Numbered from the stretch's first letter, positions 32,984 through 42,221 are shown. The stretch: 64,000 nt of DNA from Crocinitomix sp. (GCA_013138735.1 WTCE01000011.1:1-64000), one strand, 5' to 3'. Notes: generated from the sequence alone by a model not told the origin. Translations and numbers: made by a program.

Positions 32984-34378
32984 ATGTCATTTACAGAAAA
33001 GTTCGCAACGACATATAAAAAACTATTACCAACGCCATTTACGATTGCGATCTTACTGACGCTTCTTACATTTTTATTAGCACTTATTTTTACCAAACCT
33101 GCAGATACAGGAACTGGTGCCTATGTTTTAGACATTGCTGGTTATTGGGAAAACGGCTTATGGAATGATGGAAAGGGAGGCTTATATTTTGCTTTTCAAA
33201 TGATGTTGATGCTGGTGTTGGGCCATATTATTGCGCTTTCTCGCCCAGTTTCAAATGTTATTGATGTTCTTTTAACCCCTTGCACCAATACCGCAAACAC
33301 TGCGTTTATTGTCACATTTGCAACAATTTTGGTAAGTCTTTTTAATTGGGGGTTGGGGCTCATTTTTGGAGCTATTTTAGCTCGAAAAGTTGGTGAAAAA
33401 TTCTTTAGAGAAAACAAGCCTTTAAATTATCCTTTGATTGGTGCGGCAGCCTATGTTGGATTGATGGTTTGGCATGGCGGAATTTCAGGATCGGCACCTA
33501 TAAAAGCTGCTGAGGCTGGAAATCTTAAAAACTTAGTTGAAAACATGCCTGGGATTGATTTAGTTGCGCTTCCCGATCAAGTTGGTATGAATGAAACAAT
33601 ATTTTCAAGCATGAATATAACGGTGACATTAACCTTGTTAATTTGTGTGCCGTTATTTATGTATTGGATTGGGAAACGGAAGTTTACTTTTAATAAATTA
33701 CCGCAACCTATCCTTCCTGTTACGACTGAAGAAACAGCTTATGAAGGAGCCGAGAAATTAGACCATTCAGCTATCTTCAGTTATATAATTGGTGGATTAA
33801 TTTTACTATATGCCTTTTATAAAGCAGTAATTTTACCAGAAGAACTCAATTTAAAATTCCTAAATCCTAATTTCATCAACTTTTCCCTTCTAGGTTTTGC
33901 TATTCTACTGCATACAACCATCAGTAAATTTTTGGCTGCTGCGGGTAATGCTATTTCGGGGGCAACAGGAATTTTATTGCAATTCCCCCTCTACTTTGGG
34001 ATTCTTGGAATTATGGTAGGCTCAGGTTTAATTGGGCAAATATCAGACGCATTTGTGACCTTTTCATCTGCCGAAAGTTTTCCGATTTTTAGTTTTTTCT
34101 CTGCCGGATTAGTGAATGTATTTGTACCGAGTGGTGGCGGACAATGGGCAGTTCAAGGACCAATTATTATCGCATCTGCTCAAGAATTGGGTGTTTCATA
34201 CCCTAAGGCGATTATGGCCTTGGCTTATGGCGACCAATTGACGAATATGATTCAGCCATTTTGGGCCTTGCCACTGTTAGGGATTACTGGGCTGAAGGCA
34301 AAAGATATTTTGCCCTATACTTTGTTGTTGTTTTTGGTGGGTGGTATTATTTTCTTACTCGGACTAATTGTTTTTTAG
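32984..34378 (+). CDS. atoE: Short-chain fatty acid transporter (AtoE family)
   Basis: 464 residues with about ten membrane helices. Signature segments: FTEKFATTYKKLLPTPFTIA at the start, HIIALSRPVSNVID, FNWGLGLIFGAILARKVGEK and GLVNVFVPSGGGQWAVQGPI, with Ser/Gly-rich loops, as in TIGR00366/AtoE proteins that take up short-chain fatty acids. In this context it may import butyrate or acetoacetate-type acids. The next gene starts 1 base after the stop, so it may be co-transcribed. Confidence 0.85.
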   Translation: MSFTEKFATTYKKLLPTPFTIAILLTLLTFLLALIFTKPADTGTGAYVLDIAGYWENGLWNDGKGGLYFAFQMMLMLVLGHIIALSRPVSNVIDVLLTPCTNTANTAFIVTFATILVSLFNWGLGLIFGAILARKVGEKFFRENKPLNYPLIGAAAYVGLMVWHGGISGSAPIKAAEAGNLKNLVENMPGIDLVALPDQVGMNETIFSSMNITVTLTLLICVPLFMYWIGKRKFTFNKLPQPILPVTTEETAYEGAEKLDHSAIFSYIIGGLILLYAFYKAVILPEELNLKFLNPNFINFSLLGFAILLHTTISKFLAAAGNAISGATGILLQFPLYFGILGIMVGSGLIGQISDAFVTFSSAESFPIFSFFSAGLVNVFVPSGGGQWAVQGPIIIASAQELGVSYPKAIMALAYGDQLTNMIQPFWALPLLGITGLKAKDILPYTLLLFLVGGIIFLLGLIVF

Positions 34379-34379
34379 G

Positions 34380-34829
34380 ATGAAAATGAAATTGATCTAT
34401 TGTTTAGCTGTTTTCTTTTCTGTGACAAGTTGCGGAAGTAAAATGCGAGAAGGGAATGAAATTACTGCAACAGAACTGCATTACATTCAAGAATTAGGCT
34501 TATTGGATGAAGGTGAAACAATCATTTTATTTGATTCGCAAAGCAGTTTTGAAGTGAGCGGCAATTTTTTTACCAATAAACGGATGGCCAGTTATTGGCA
34601 GAATGACAAACCTCATGAGGATCATGCAACCTTTGCATATTACCAAAGTATTGACACGATAATACTTATTGATAGAGTCAAAGATTTGAGTTATGCCTCT
34701 TATTTAGAGGTGCATGTAAATGATAGCTCGCTATTTAATGTTAATGTTGACGCTGACAGTGTTGCCACATATGACTTTTATAATCAAGCATTGGCGCAAT
34801 GGAAAAAGGTAAATATAAGATCTGAGTGA
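34380..34829 (+). CDS. Putative lipoprotein of unknown function
   Basis: 149 residues from ATG 34380; the in-frame TTG at 34368 overlaps the atoE end and is less likely. Signal peptide with lipobox (VFFSVTSC, Cys about residue 18). The mature part is beta-rich (FDSQSSFEVSGNFFTN, IDRVKDLSYASYLEVHVNDS). Directly follows atoE, so perhaps a partner or an unrelated co-transcribed gene. Family not recognised. Confidence 0.6.
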   Translation: MKMKLIYCLAVFFSVTSCGSKMREGNEITATELHYIQELGLLDEGETIILFDSQSSFEVSGNFFTNKRMASYWQNDKPHEDHATFAYYQSIDTIILIDRVKDLSYASYLEVHVNDSSLFNVNVDADSVATYDFYNQALAQWKKVNIRSE

Positions 34830-35095
34830 TTTTTGCAAGAAGGATGATAATTAAGTTTACGAATTATATCGTTTTGTTTTTGCACTTGCAGTAATGATCC
34901 TCCCTTCGGGTTTTTTAACGAAAATCGTTTAGGACGATTAAAGGGACTGTTTCCGTAAATGAAGCATGTGACATATATCATTACGGCTATTTAACATTTT
35001 TATGTTTTTTACCATAGACAATGCAATATTACTCGATTTTAATGCTAATTTTATAATATAACCTATATTCAGAACCCAAAATTCGTTACTATTAT

Positions 35096-36103
35096 ATGAT
35101 TGTGATTTTAAGCACTGAAGAAGATCAATCGACTTCAGAAGTCATTGATTGGCTTCATGATTTTGGCGCAACTTGCACACGGATTAATGGCTCTTCCAAT
35201 GTTCGACTTCAACAAATTATTTTCCAAGATACTGGAACGCCAGTCGTAAATTTTATTCATAAAAATAAATTAATCTCTACTCATGAAATAAGTGCATTCT
35301 GGTATAGAAGGGGAAATGTTTGGTTTGACATTGGGGACATTCCATTTGATGAATGGGAAAGTTCATTTGCAGAAAGTGTAAAAGTTCAGTTAAACCAAGA
35401 GCTTGATACTGTGCGTGAATTACTTCATTCAGTTTTTGAAAAAAGTCATAGTTTAGGATCTTACGCTAAAAAAGGAGTCAATAAGTTAAAGATGCTTTGG
35501 GAAGCTAAAAATGTTGGCTTAGATGTTCCTCATACATCTGTTCACATATCATTAGATAATGTAAAGGGTGAATTTTCAGTTCCTATTATAACAAAGTCTA
35601 TTTCCGAAAACTTGAATATTTCAGAAGAATTTTCTAATGGAGAATTGCGCACTTATACCATGTATACAGAGGAAGTTAAGGTGGAGAATACGAGGGAAAA
35701 CTTTTTCCCTTCGCTTATTCAAGAAAAACTGGATAAAAAATTTGAAGTTCGAAGTTTTTATTTGGCAGGTGAAGTATATTCTATGGCTATTTTCTCCCAG
35801 GCGGATGATAAAACTAAGACTGATTTCAGAAAATATAATCGAATTACCCCAAATAGAACATGCCCAATAATCCTTCCATTAGAAATAAAAAATAAATTGA
35901 ATGAACTAATGGAGAACGTAAATCTCGATACGGGTTCTATTGATTTTGTGGTAACTAAAGATAATAAATTTGTTTTCTTGGAAGTTAATCCCGTAGGGCA
36001 ATTTGGAATGGTTTCCGACCCTTGTAATTATAAATTAGAAAAAAAAATTGCTCAATATTTGATACACAATGAAGAAACAAAAAACGAAAAACTCTTTAAA
36101 TAA
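35096..36103 (+). CDS. gwsG: Grasp-with-spasm system ATP-grasp peptide maturase
   Basis: 335 residues in the ATP-grasp RiPP ligase pattern. The N-terminal region (LSTEEDQSTSEVIDWLHDFG, FWYRRGN) is that of graspetide-type ligases; the middle carries NVGLDVPHTSVHIS and KSISENLNIS, and the C-terminal ATP/Mg2+ site has RSFYLAGEVYSMAI, DFRKYNRITPNRTCP, NLDTGSIDFVV and FLEVNPVGQFGMV. It should activate Asp/Glu side chains of the precursor to form ester or amide links. It is the first of four genes in one direction. Confidence 0.85.
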   Translation: MIVILSTEEDQSTSEVIDWLHDFGATCTRINGSSNVRLQQIIFQDTGTPVVNFIHKNKLISTHEISAFWYRRGNVWFDIGDIPFDEWESSFAESVKVQLNQELDTVRELLHSVFEKSHSLGSYAKKGVNKLKMLWEAKNVGLDVPHTSVHISLDNVKGEFSVPIITKSISENLNISEEFSNGELRTYTMYTEEVKVENTRENFFPSLIQEKLDKKFEVRSFYLAGEVYSMAIFSQADDKTKTDFRKYNRITPNRTCPIILPLEIKNKLNELMENVNLDTGSIDFVVTKDNKFVFLEVNPVGQFGMVSDPCNYKLEKKIAQYLIHNEETKNEKLFK

Positions 36104-36269
36104 TGAAAATCTTCCGCTTGGTTATGGATTGATTCATGAAAGAGATTTGTCAAAAGAAGAACTCAGTGTAATTCGTAAGGTTGAAAGTGTCTTTCATCAA
36201 ACGGGTTCATATTATGTTGATCGTTCGGAGAAACCTATTGCTATGACCTTAAAAAAACGACCATGTTAG
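36069..36269 (+). CDS. Small protein of the grasp-with-spasm cluster
   Basis: 66 residues, overlapping the ATP-grasp gene by 35 bases and the SPASM gene by 7 bases, so it is translationally coupled to both. Sequence: basic N-terminus, then YGLIHERDLSKEELSVIRKV, FHQTGSYYVDRSEKP and a final RPC. There is no GG leader motif, so it is probably not the main precursor. It may be a small recognition or chaperone subunit, but that is a guess. Its position between the two maturases makes it a candidate component. Confidence 0.6.
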   Translation: MKKQKTKNSLNNENLPLGYGLIHERDLSKEELSVIRKVESVFHQTGSYYVDRSEKPIAMTLKKRPC

Positions 36270-37276
36270 AGCATTTTATTTTATATAATTCTTGTCTGCC
36301 CGTGAAAGGGGCTAAACGAAGTACTATTTATGACATGCAGCGTGGGGTCGTTCGATTCATTCCCAATTCTATGTTTGATATGTTGAATGAATTTGAAAGC
36401 CCTACTGTTGAAGAGATTGTTGTGAGTAAAGGAGAACAACATAGAGACACAATTATTGAGTATTTTGATTTTTTACTTGAAAATGAATTTGGTTTTTTTA
36501 CGGACACCCCTGAATTATTTCCTGAAACGGATATGTTATGGGAGTCCCCTAATCAAATTATAAATGGAATAATAGATTTTAATAAATATTCTGAGCATAA
36601 TTTGAGTAAAATATTAACTGAATATTCAAATTTGGGCTGCAAACATTTGCTTCTCCGTTTTTTTGATGTAAGCAATATTTCAAAACTTGATGAACATTTA
36701 GTTTGTATATCAAAATCTCGAATACAATCAATGGAGATATTATTTAAATATCATTCAGCATTGAAAAATGAAGATGTCATTTTTTTGTGCAAAAATAATT
36801 CTCGTATTTCAAATTTCATTGTGCACTCGGCTCCAGAAGATGTATCCATTTGTAAAAGTGGCGAAAATTCTGCGTTTGATTTTATGCTTACGACAGAGGA
36901 GGTTAATTCTTCTGATCATTGTGGTCATGTTGGTACGCACCAATTCTCTATTTCCCAAGACTCAATTCTTGAATCACTAAGTTATAACAGCTGTTTAAAT
37001 CGGAAGATTTCAATTGATGTACATGGTGAGATTAAAAATTGTCCAAGCATGCAAAAATCATATGGAAACGTAAAGGAAACATCATTGAACAGCGTTGCCC
37101 TCCTTCCACTTTTTCAAAAGCTTTGGAAGGTAACTAAAGAACAGATTGACACATGTAAAACGTGTGAATTTCGATATATCTGTACAGATTGTCGGGCATT
37201 TCACGATTCAGATATGTCAACGGCAAAGCCAAAAAAATGTAATTATAACCCAGAAAGTATGATATGGGAGGAGTGA
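36263..37276 (+). CDS. gwsS: Grasp-with-spasm system SPASM-domain maturase
   Basis: 337 residues. The C-terminal SPASM domain shows seven Cys: Cys244-x10-Gly-x4-Cys260, then Cys298, 301, 307, 310 and 326, in the CxxCx5CxxC and final Cys arrangement that binds auxiliary iron-sulfur clusters. The N-terminal half lacks a radical-SAM CxxxCxxC motif, as I read it. It begins with a helical region (MLEHFILYNSCLPVKGAKRS) of the family. It is coupled to the 66-aa gene. Its precise reaction is not established from sequence. Confidence 0.85.
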   Translation: MLEHFILYNSCLPVKGAKRSTIYDMQRGVVRFIPNSMFDMLNEFESPTVEEIVVSKGEQHRDTIIEYFDFLLENEFGFFTDTPELFPETDMLWESPNQIINGIIDFNKYSEHNLSKILTEYSNLGCKHLLLRFFDVSNISKLDEHLVCISKSRIQSMEILFKYHSALKNEDVIFLCKNNSRISNFIVHSAPEDVSICKSGENSAFDFMLTTEEVNSSDHCGHVGTHQFSISQDSILESLSYNSCLNRKISIDVHGEIKNCPSMQKSYGNVKETSLNSVALLPLFQKLWKVTKEQIDTCKTCEFRYICTDCRAFHDSDMSTAKPKKCNYNPESMIWEE

Positions 37277-37340
37277 ACGATAGAGTGTTGGGGAAGCTGA
37301 AAACCACATAGAGTAGGCAAATAAATTAAAACTTAAATTA

Positions 37341-37529
37341 ATGGAAAGTTTGAAGAAGAGTAAATTAGACAAATTTGAAGAATCGGCCTTGAATGATGAT
37401 TTAAAAGTAAAAGGTGGAGTAGCCTCAGGTTTAACAAGAGATGTTAAACTCACTGAAACGCCTTGGATACCTGCTGCTGATTGGTTCACTGACGGTGTTG
37501 GAGCTAAGCCTCCACATGGGGTAGGTTAA
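37341..37529 (+). CDS. Precursor peptide with GG leader (grasp-with-spasm substrate)
   Basis: 62 residues. Leader residues 1-26 (LKKSKLDKFEESALNDDLK then VKGG) match the GG-Bacteroidales precursor type, with cleavage expected after Gly26. The 36-residue core contains Thr, Asp, Glu and Lys (GLTRDVKLTETPW, DWFTDGVGAKPPHG), the residues that ATP-grasp ligases join into ester or amide rings, and has no Cys. It lies 64 bases after the SPASM stop and ends before a terminator. An exporter was not seen in the window. Confidence 0.85.
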   Translation: MESLKKSKLDKFEESALNDDLKVKGGVASGLTRDVKLTETPWIPAADWFTDGVGAKPPHGVG

Positions 37530-37543
37530 TAATTAGAATAAAA

Positions 37544-37584
37544 AACCTCCTGAGTAATACTTTATTCGGGAGGTTATATTTTTT
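37544..37584 (+). terminator. Terminator after the precursor gene
   Basis: AACCTCC (37544-37550) pairs with GGAGGTT (37569-37575), with flanking bases extending the stem, followed by a T-rich run (37579-37584). It ends the peptide cluster transcript. Confidence 0.65.
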
Positions 37585-37591
37585 AGTACAT

Positions 37592-38422
37592 ATGAAAATA
37601 AGATTTAATGTTGTCATTCTGACCTCAGTTATTGTGTGTTTATCTTGTGATTCTGAAACAGAGTTTGAATCATACGAATTAAAAAGGGGCAGTGATGGAA
37701 TTTATTATGAATATTACTCCACGTCTAGTGATAATGATAATAGATATACAGACAATAATTCAGTTTATCAAACTGGAAATCATTATTCGTTTGATTATTG
37801 TCATATTGATCAGGATGGTGATTCTGCGCATTATCATAAAGAGCCAATGAGTAAAGATTGGAAATTTGTTCCAATCACTGACACTAACTATCAAACAGTA
37901 AAGCGAATCGTTGTAGAAGTTCAGAAGGGACTTAGTTACTTTAAAGATATTGAGAATTATGACCAAACGGTTATAAGATTTTATTATGTTAATAATAAAA
38001 ATAAGTGGATTGATGCTGGCGAAAGTGGTCTTATAGAAAATGAGCAAAACATATGGATGCACCCCCCAAGAACAAGTTATTTAGAAATTTTAGAACTAGC
38101 ACCCTTCCCTTATATTCAAGCGCCATACGAAGTTGGAAACACTTGGGCTTGGTCACTTGATATTGGAAAACAATGGGGAGATGAAAGGTGGGCCACTTGG
38201 CCAGGATTGTTGCGAAACGAATATTTCTATGAGATATCAAATTACGACCTGTACGAAACGGATTTTGGATCGCTGTATTGCTATGAAATTACAGCGATAG
38301 CCAAAAATGAAATTGGTTCAACAAAACTTGTTTCATTATTCAATTTTACCCACGGTTTTTTAAATCTTGAGTTTACTAATATTAATGGAACTATGACTAT
38401 TTTAACTCTGAGGAACAATTAA
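37592..38422 (+). CDS. Putative lipoprotein of unknown function
   Basis: 276 residues. Signal peptide with lipobox (VIVCLSC, Cys near 19). The mature part has an acidic Asp/Asn/Ser stretch then a beta-rich domain with many Tyr and Trp (NTWAWSLDIGKQWGDERWAT, SLYCYEITAIAKNEI). Family not recognised. It starts shortly after the terminator of the peptide cluster and is on the same strand, so it might be related to it or simply next to it. Confidence 0.6.
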   Translation: MKIRFNVVILTSVIVCLSCDSETEFESYELKRGSDGIYYEYYSTSSDNDNRYTDNNSVYQTGNHYSFDYCHIDQDGDSAHYHKEPMSKDWKFVPITDTNYQTVKRIVVEVQKGLSYFKDIENYDQTVIRFYYVNNKNKWIDAGESGLIENEQNIWMHPPRTSYLEILELAPFPYIQAPYEVGNTWAWSLDIGKQWGDERWATWPGLLRNEYFYEISNYDLYETDFGSLYCYEITAIAKNEIGSTKLVSLFNFTHGFLNLEFTNINGTMTILTLRNN

Positions 38423-38550
38423 AATCGTTAACGGAATTATACTTTATAGTCCACCAAAAAAACCAGTTTTTTTGAATATGAATAACCGACCGCATTCATG
38501 CACAATAAATGAAGCGTTAAATTGTTATGTTAATTAAACTGCAAGAGGGA

Positions 38551-38626
38551 TAGTAATGACAGCTTTTTGCCGCAGGCAAAAACTACAATGGAAAGCCCGA
38601 CCCGGAGGGACTTGCCCAAAAAAGCC
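38551..38626. other. GC-rich structured intergenic element
   Basis: Contains the hairpin TTTTTGCC-GCA-GGCAAAAA (38564-38582), then GAAAGCCCGACCCGGAGGGA and CTTGCCC. Base composition is much higher in GC than the flanking sequence. I recall similar strings in intergenic regions of this phylum; whether it is a repeat or an RNA motif is not settled. Confidence 0.4.
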
Positions 38627-38701
38627 ATGTTGTTGAATTACCCAACGCATTATTGAAAAAACACGTTTACAGCATTGAACTTATTATTAATGCAATAGAT
38701 T

Positions 38702-38908
38702 ATGAAACGACTAACCCAACTATCTATCGGAATTCTTTTTACTTTTTTTGTTGGATCATGCACACGAAAATATCATTGCGATTGTCTTTCAGGCGGTAAA
38801 ACAACTATAGAGGCACAGAACCGAGCAAAGGCAGAAGAATTATGTGATGATCGTGAATTTTATTTTGAAGGTGGTGGTGGTAGTGGTGATTGTTGGATTA
38901 GCAATTAA
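38702..38908 (+). CDS. Small lipoprotein
   Basis: 68 residues: signal peptide with lipobox (LFTFFVGSC, Cys about residue 20), then a short mature peptide with Cys residues (HCDC, ELCDD, DCW) and a Gly-rich end (EGGGGSGDCWISN). It ends 3 bases before the convergent glycosyltransferase gene. The Cys residues could form disulfides outside the cytoplasm. Unknown function. Confidence 0.6.
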   Translation: MKRLTQLSIGILFTFFVGSCTRKYHCDCLSGGKTTIEAQNRAKAEELCDDREFYFEGGGGSGDCWISN

Positions 38909-38911
38909 TCT

Positions 38912-39973
38912 TTAGCTCCAACGCTCTTCTTTCCTTAATGGAATGCCGACCAAAAAAATTGCGTAAAGTGGATACCAAATTTGATGAATGAGTAGCACAA
39001 TAACATGAGAAAAGTGCTGTTTAATAAATGACCAAGATGCCACCATCTCTGCCAGAAATTTTAGAGCGAAAAGTAAATAAAATAGAGGTTGATCGACTGC
39101 CAATAAAACCGTAGCTATACTAGCCCCCACTACTAAAAATTGCAGCATTAACGGTAAAACTGTTGCAAAAGTCATGGGTATGGGTGATTTCATTTTACCT
39201 TTCCAACGCTGACGCTGACGTATAACTGCCGAAAAGCTGCTTGGTGCAGGAGTAGAAACGGCCAAAGCCTTATTTTTATAAAGCACAATATTCTTGTTCT
39301 TCTCCAGCATTTTCCACATTAAAAACATATCATCTCCGGAGGGCGTTTTATAATCTGTTCTCGACTCACTTAACTCTAGAAATACAGCTTTACGAAAACC
39401 TAAGTTAGCCCCATTACAAGCAATTGGATTATGAAAGCCCGCCAATCCTTGGTTGAAAGTTTCAATAAAAGCAAATTCAATTGTTGCTAGTTTGCTCACG
39501 AATGATTTAGTCGTCATTTTAACTGGGAGGATGATTAAATCTGCTATTTTTAATTCCTCAAACAAACTTTGAATATAATCGGGCTTAAAATTTATGTCTG
39601 CATCCCATGTAATTATAAAATCATGAGTCGCAGCTAAAACACCACTATGAATAGCTCGTTTTTTTCCTTTTTTATACTTATTCTGAATGGCTTGAAATGG
39701 AACTTTAAGTTGCTCTTTTAGCAATTGCACCGTTCTATCATTCGAATAATCGTCTACAAAAATGAACTCGCACTTTCCAGTAAATTGACTGGCATTAATG
39801 GATTGAATTAGGGGTAAGATTCGCTCCGCCTCGTTATGAAAAGGAATGATAAATGAAATGGCTTTAATTGGATTGTTTTTGGATGACTTTGGCAAACGAA
39901 ATTTGGCTAATTGCAATACGATTGCTGCAAGTAGTTCGATACTAAAAATAGCTATGCAGAAAATTGCCATCAT
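38912..39973 (-). CDS. Glycosyltransferase family 2, membrane-bound
   Basis: 353 residues. An N-terminal membrane helix, then a GT-A domain: SFIIPFHNEAERILPLIQSI, FVDDYSNDRT, ITWDADINF (DxD) and the RQRQRWKGK segment that carries the QxxRW signature of processive beta-glycosyltransferases. Three C-terminal helices follow. It should add sugars from a nucleotide sugar to an acceptor at the membrane. It overlaps the flippase-like gene upstream by 4 bases. Confidence 0.85.
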   Translation of the reverse strand: MMAIFCIAIFSIELLAAIVLQLAKFRLPKSSKNNPIKAISFIIPFHNEAERILPLIQSINASQFTGKCEFIFVDDYSNDRTVQLLKEQLKVPFQAIQNKYKKGKKRAIHSGVLAATHDFIITWDADINFKPDYIQSLFEELKIADLIILPVKMTTKSFVSKLATIEFAFIETFNQGLAGFHNPIACNGANLGFRKAVFLELSESRTDYKTPSGDDMFLMWKMLEKNKNIVLYKNKALAVSTPAPSSFSAVIRQRQRWKGKMKSPIPMTFATVLPLMLQFLVVGASIATVLLAVDQPLFYLLFALKFLAEMVASWSFIKQHFSHVIVLLIHQIWYPLYAIFLVGIPLRKEERWS

Positions 39974-40923
39974 TTTTTACCTAAGAGAATTATTGCTCCT
40001 GCTAATGAAGGTAAGGCAATGTTAATTAACCACAAAATAAAACCTGTTACTAAAATTACCTCATTTGGAATTCCCATTTCACCTAATACCAACAGACCAG
40101 CTGCTTCGCGCACAAATAGTTTTCCGAAAAAGAATCCAGGGATTATTGTCATTAGCAAATAAACGACAGACACCCCCGCAAATAAGTGCACTAAGTGCTG
40201 CGGCTGGTTAAACAGGAGCAAGATTAAAACGTATTGCGTTACGAACACAAAATAACGCCCTGCACTCAAGCCAATAATGTGCAGTTTTAAATAAAGTGAA
40301 GTGCTTTGCACAAAGGCAATAGCATCTATAATTTTATCAGAAAACCAAAGATTGAAAGGTTTACGATTGATCAATTTTGGATTGAGGTATAACGACATAG
40401 CCAAAATAATTAGGACTAAACCGCCACCGAATAAAATTACACGAGAATCATTAAAAAAATCAGCATTAATAAACAATAAACCCCAACATCCAAAAAAGAT
40501 GCTTGGTACAAATTGTGCCAAGTTTGAAAGCAAGGTCAATAGCGTTGCTTTGGTTCGGTGTTCTTTATCTAAAACGACAACACGCCCAATAAAATTACCA
40601 ACCCGATTGGGTGTGATTAAACCCGTGGATACACCTGCCAAAACTCCGGTTAAAGCGGTTGAAAATGAGAGTGGCTGTAATTCATTCATTAAACGTTTCC
40701 ACTTTAAAGCCTCAATTGACCAATTAAGGACCATGAGTAATAAAACAGCCGTTAAGAGTATTCCAATATTATTGAATTCAAAGTGATAGAGCGCATGACC
40801 CTCGCCGAGTGAGGCAGAAATTTTCCACGATAAATAGGTCAAAATAGCAACTGCAAAAACCAATTTTATCCAAAACTGGAAGTAGCTTTTTTTAAACCTT
40901 TTATTGCCGTGTTGATTTACCAA
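39970..40923 (-). CDS. Lysylphosphatidylglycerol synthase TM-domain protein (UPF0104)
   Basis: 317 residues with about eight membrane helices; internal SFSTALTGVLAGVSTGLITPNR is the family signature, with VYLLMTIIPGFFFGKLFVREA further on. Members are linked with lipid or polysaccharide flipping in the membrane. Coupled to the GT2 gene downstream, it may work on the same glycolipid. It overlaps the MDR oxidoreductase gene by 7 bases. Confidence 0.8.
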   Translation of the reverse strand: MVNQHGNKRFKKSYFQFWIKLVFAVAILTYLSWKISASLGEGHALYHFEFNNIGILLTAVLLLMVLNWSIEALKWKRLMNELQPLSFSTALTGVLAGVSTGLITPNRVGNFIGRVVVLDKEHRTKATLLTLLSNLAQFVPSIFFGCWGLLFINADFFNDSRVILFGGGLVLIILAMSLYLNPKLINRKPFNLWFSDKIIDAIAFVQSTSLYLKLHIIGLSAGRYFVFVTQYVLILLLFNQPQHLVHLFAGVSVVYLLMTIIPGFFFGKLFVREAAGLLVLGEMGIPNEVILVTGFILWLINIALPSLAGAIILLGKK

Positions 40924-41936
40924 GTAACAATAATTTTACCAATAGATTTGCGTGATTCTAAAAAGGCGTGCGCCTCCGCAATTTTTGAAACATCATATCG
41001 TCCTCCAACATGCGGGTCAAGCTCACCACTCATCACCATTTTGGCGACTTCGTTCATGCAACGCTGTAAAACCACGGGACGGTTATCCCCAATTTTAAGC
41101 ATATTAACTCCGATAATTGATTTTGAACGCATCATAGTGCCAATTGGCAGAACCATACCCATTTTACGCACAAAATTGAGGGTTGAAAGAATTCCCCACT
41201 TTTTACCCGAACGCTCTGAACCTCCGAATAAAATAATTCGGCCACCTGAGCCTATTAACTTAAAGTCTTTTTTAAAAGTTGAACCTGCTATTGGATTAAA
41301 TGTGGCATCTAAGCGCTCATTACCCAACATTTTAAACACTTCGGTTTCATAATCCGCATTGCGATAATTGATCACATGATCGGCACCATGACTTTTCATA
41401 TAATCCAATTTTTCTTGCGATCCGGCTGTAGCAAAAACTTCGCATCCTTTTAGTTTACACAATTGAATTAATGCAGTTCCTACTCCTCCTGCTCCAGCAT
41501 GAATTAAAACACGATCGCCCTCGAAAAAATTAGTCACATAATTGGCCATATAATAAGCCGTAACATACTGCGTGGCAATACTTAGTGCTTTTCCCGCATC
41601 TAAATCGTTAATTATAGTAAAAGCAAAATCTTTCGTAATGGCATATTGAGCATAACCGCCAAAGCGCGTAAAAGCAACCACACGTTTACCAATTAAATTG
41701 GCATCCATTTCTGGACCAACTTTGTCAATTACACCCACCACTTCGTAACCTATTACGGATGGAATTGGAGGAGCTTCGCGATACAGCCCATTTCGTGCCA
41801 TGACATCCGCATAGTTTAAGCCAAATGCTTCCACTTTGATGCGCGCTTCTTTCGCTTGCGGGTCAGACACTTGATGATCGCGTAATTCAAAAGCCGCGGA
41901 AGCTTCTCCGTTTTTAACTAAGTAAACTGCTTGCAT
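40917..41936 (-). CDS. Zinc-free quinone oxidoreductase-like MDR (VAT-1 type)
   Basis: 339 residues. MDR fold: VEAFGLNYADVMARNGLYRE, PSVIGYEVVGVIDKVG, the NADPH-binding VLIHAGAGGVGTALIQLCKL (residues about 145-164), ATAGSQEKLDYMKSHGADH and GRIILFGGSERSGKKW. It lacks structural zinc Cys residues, as quinone oxidoreductases and VAT-1 do. It reduces quinones, enals or related substrates with NADPH. First gene of the three-gene run to 38912. Confidence 0.85.
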   Translation of the reverse strand: MQAVYLVKNGEASAAFELRDHQVSDPQAKEARIKVEAFGLNYADVMARNGLYREAPPIPSVIGYEVVGVIDKVGPEMDANLIGKRVVAFTRFGGYAQYAITKDFAFTIINDLDAGKALSIATQYVTAYYMANYVTNFFEGDRVLIHAGAGGVGTALIQLCKLKGCEVFATAGSQEKLDYMKSHGADHVINYRNADYETEVFKMLGNERLDATFNPIAGSTFKKDFKLIGSGGRIILFGGSERSGKKWGILSTLNFVRKMGMVLPIGTMMRSKSIIGVNMLKIGDNRPVVLQRCMNEVAKMVMSGELDPHVGGRYDVSKIAEAHAFLESRKSIGKIIVTW

Positions 41937-42221
41937 AATAATTTCTTGTTCCGGATAAAATTAGGTGTTTGAAACGAGACTGTTGCTTATGATTCAATCT
42001 TTTTGCTTTTGTATGACTTGAACGTACTGTCCAACTTATTTTCTGTTCCAATTAATTGCCTTGGGTAGCGAATAAATAAGAGGCTCTATCTCCTTATTTT
42101 TAGACATCTAAGTCTTTTTATAGGCTGCTGAACATCAGATACTTTCTTTTTTATCAACTATTTCATCCGTTTTTTTGATGCAGCTTGCCATCTTATATAT
42201 TAAAACAAGAGATTTTAAGGT

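Noticed and set aside
32865-33059. 64-codon frame before atoE
   Set aside because: Overlaps the palindromic repeat and the true atoE start; sequence has no coding character.
40301-40786. 161-codon plus-strand frame opposite the flippase-like gene
   Set aside because: It is antisense to a well-supported membrane protein, has no family pattern and no promoter; a shadow frame.
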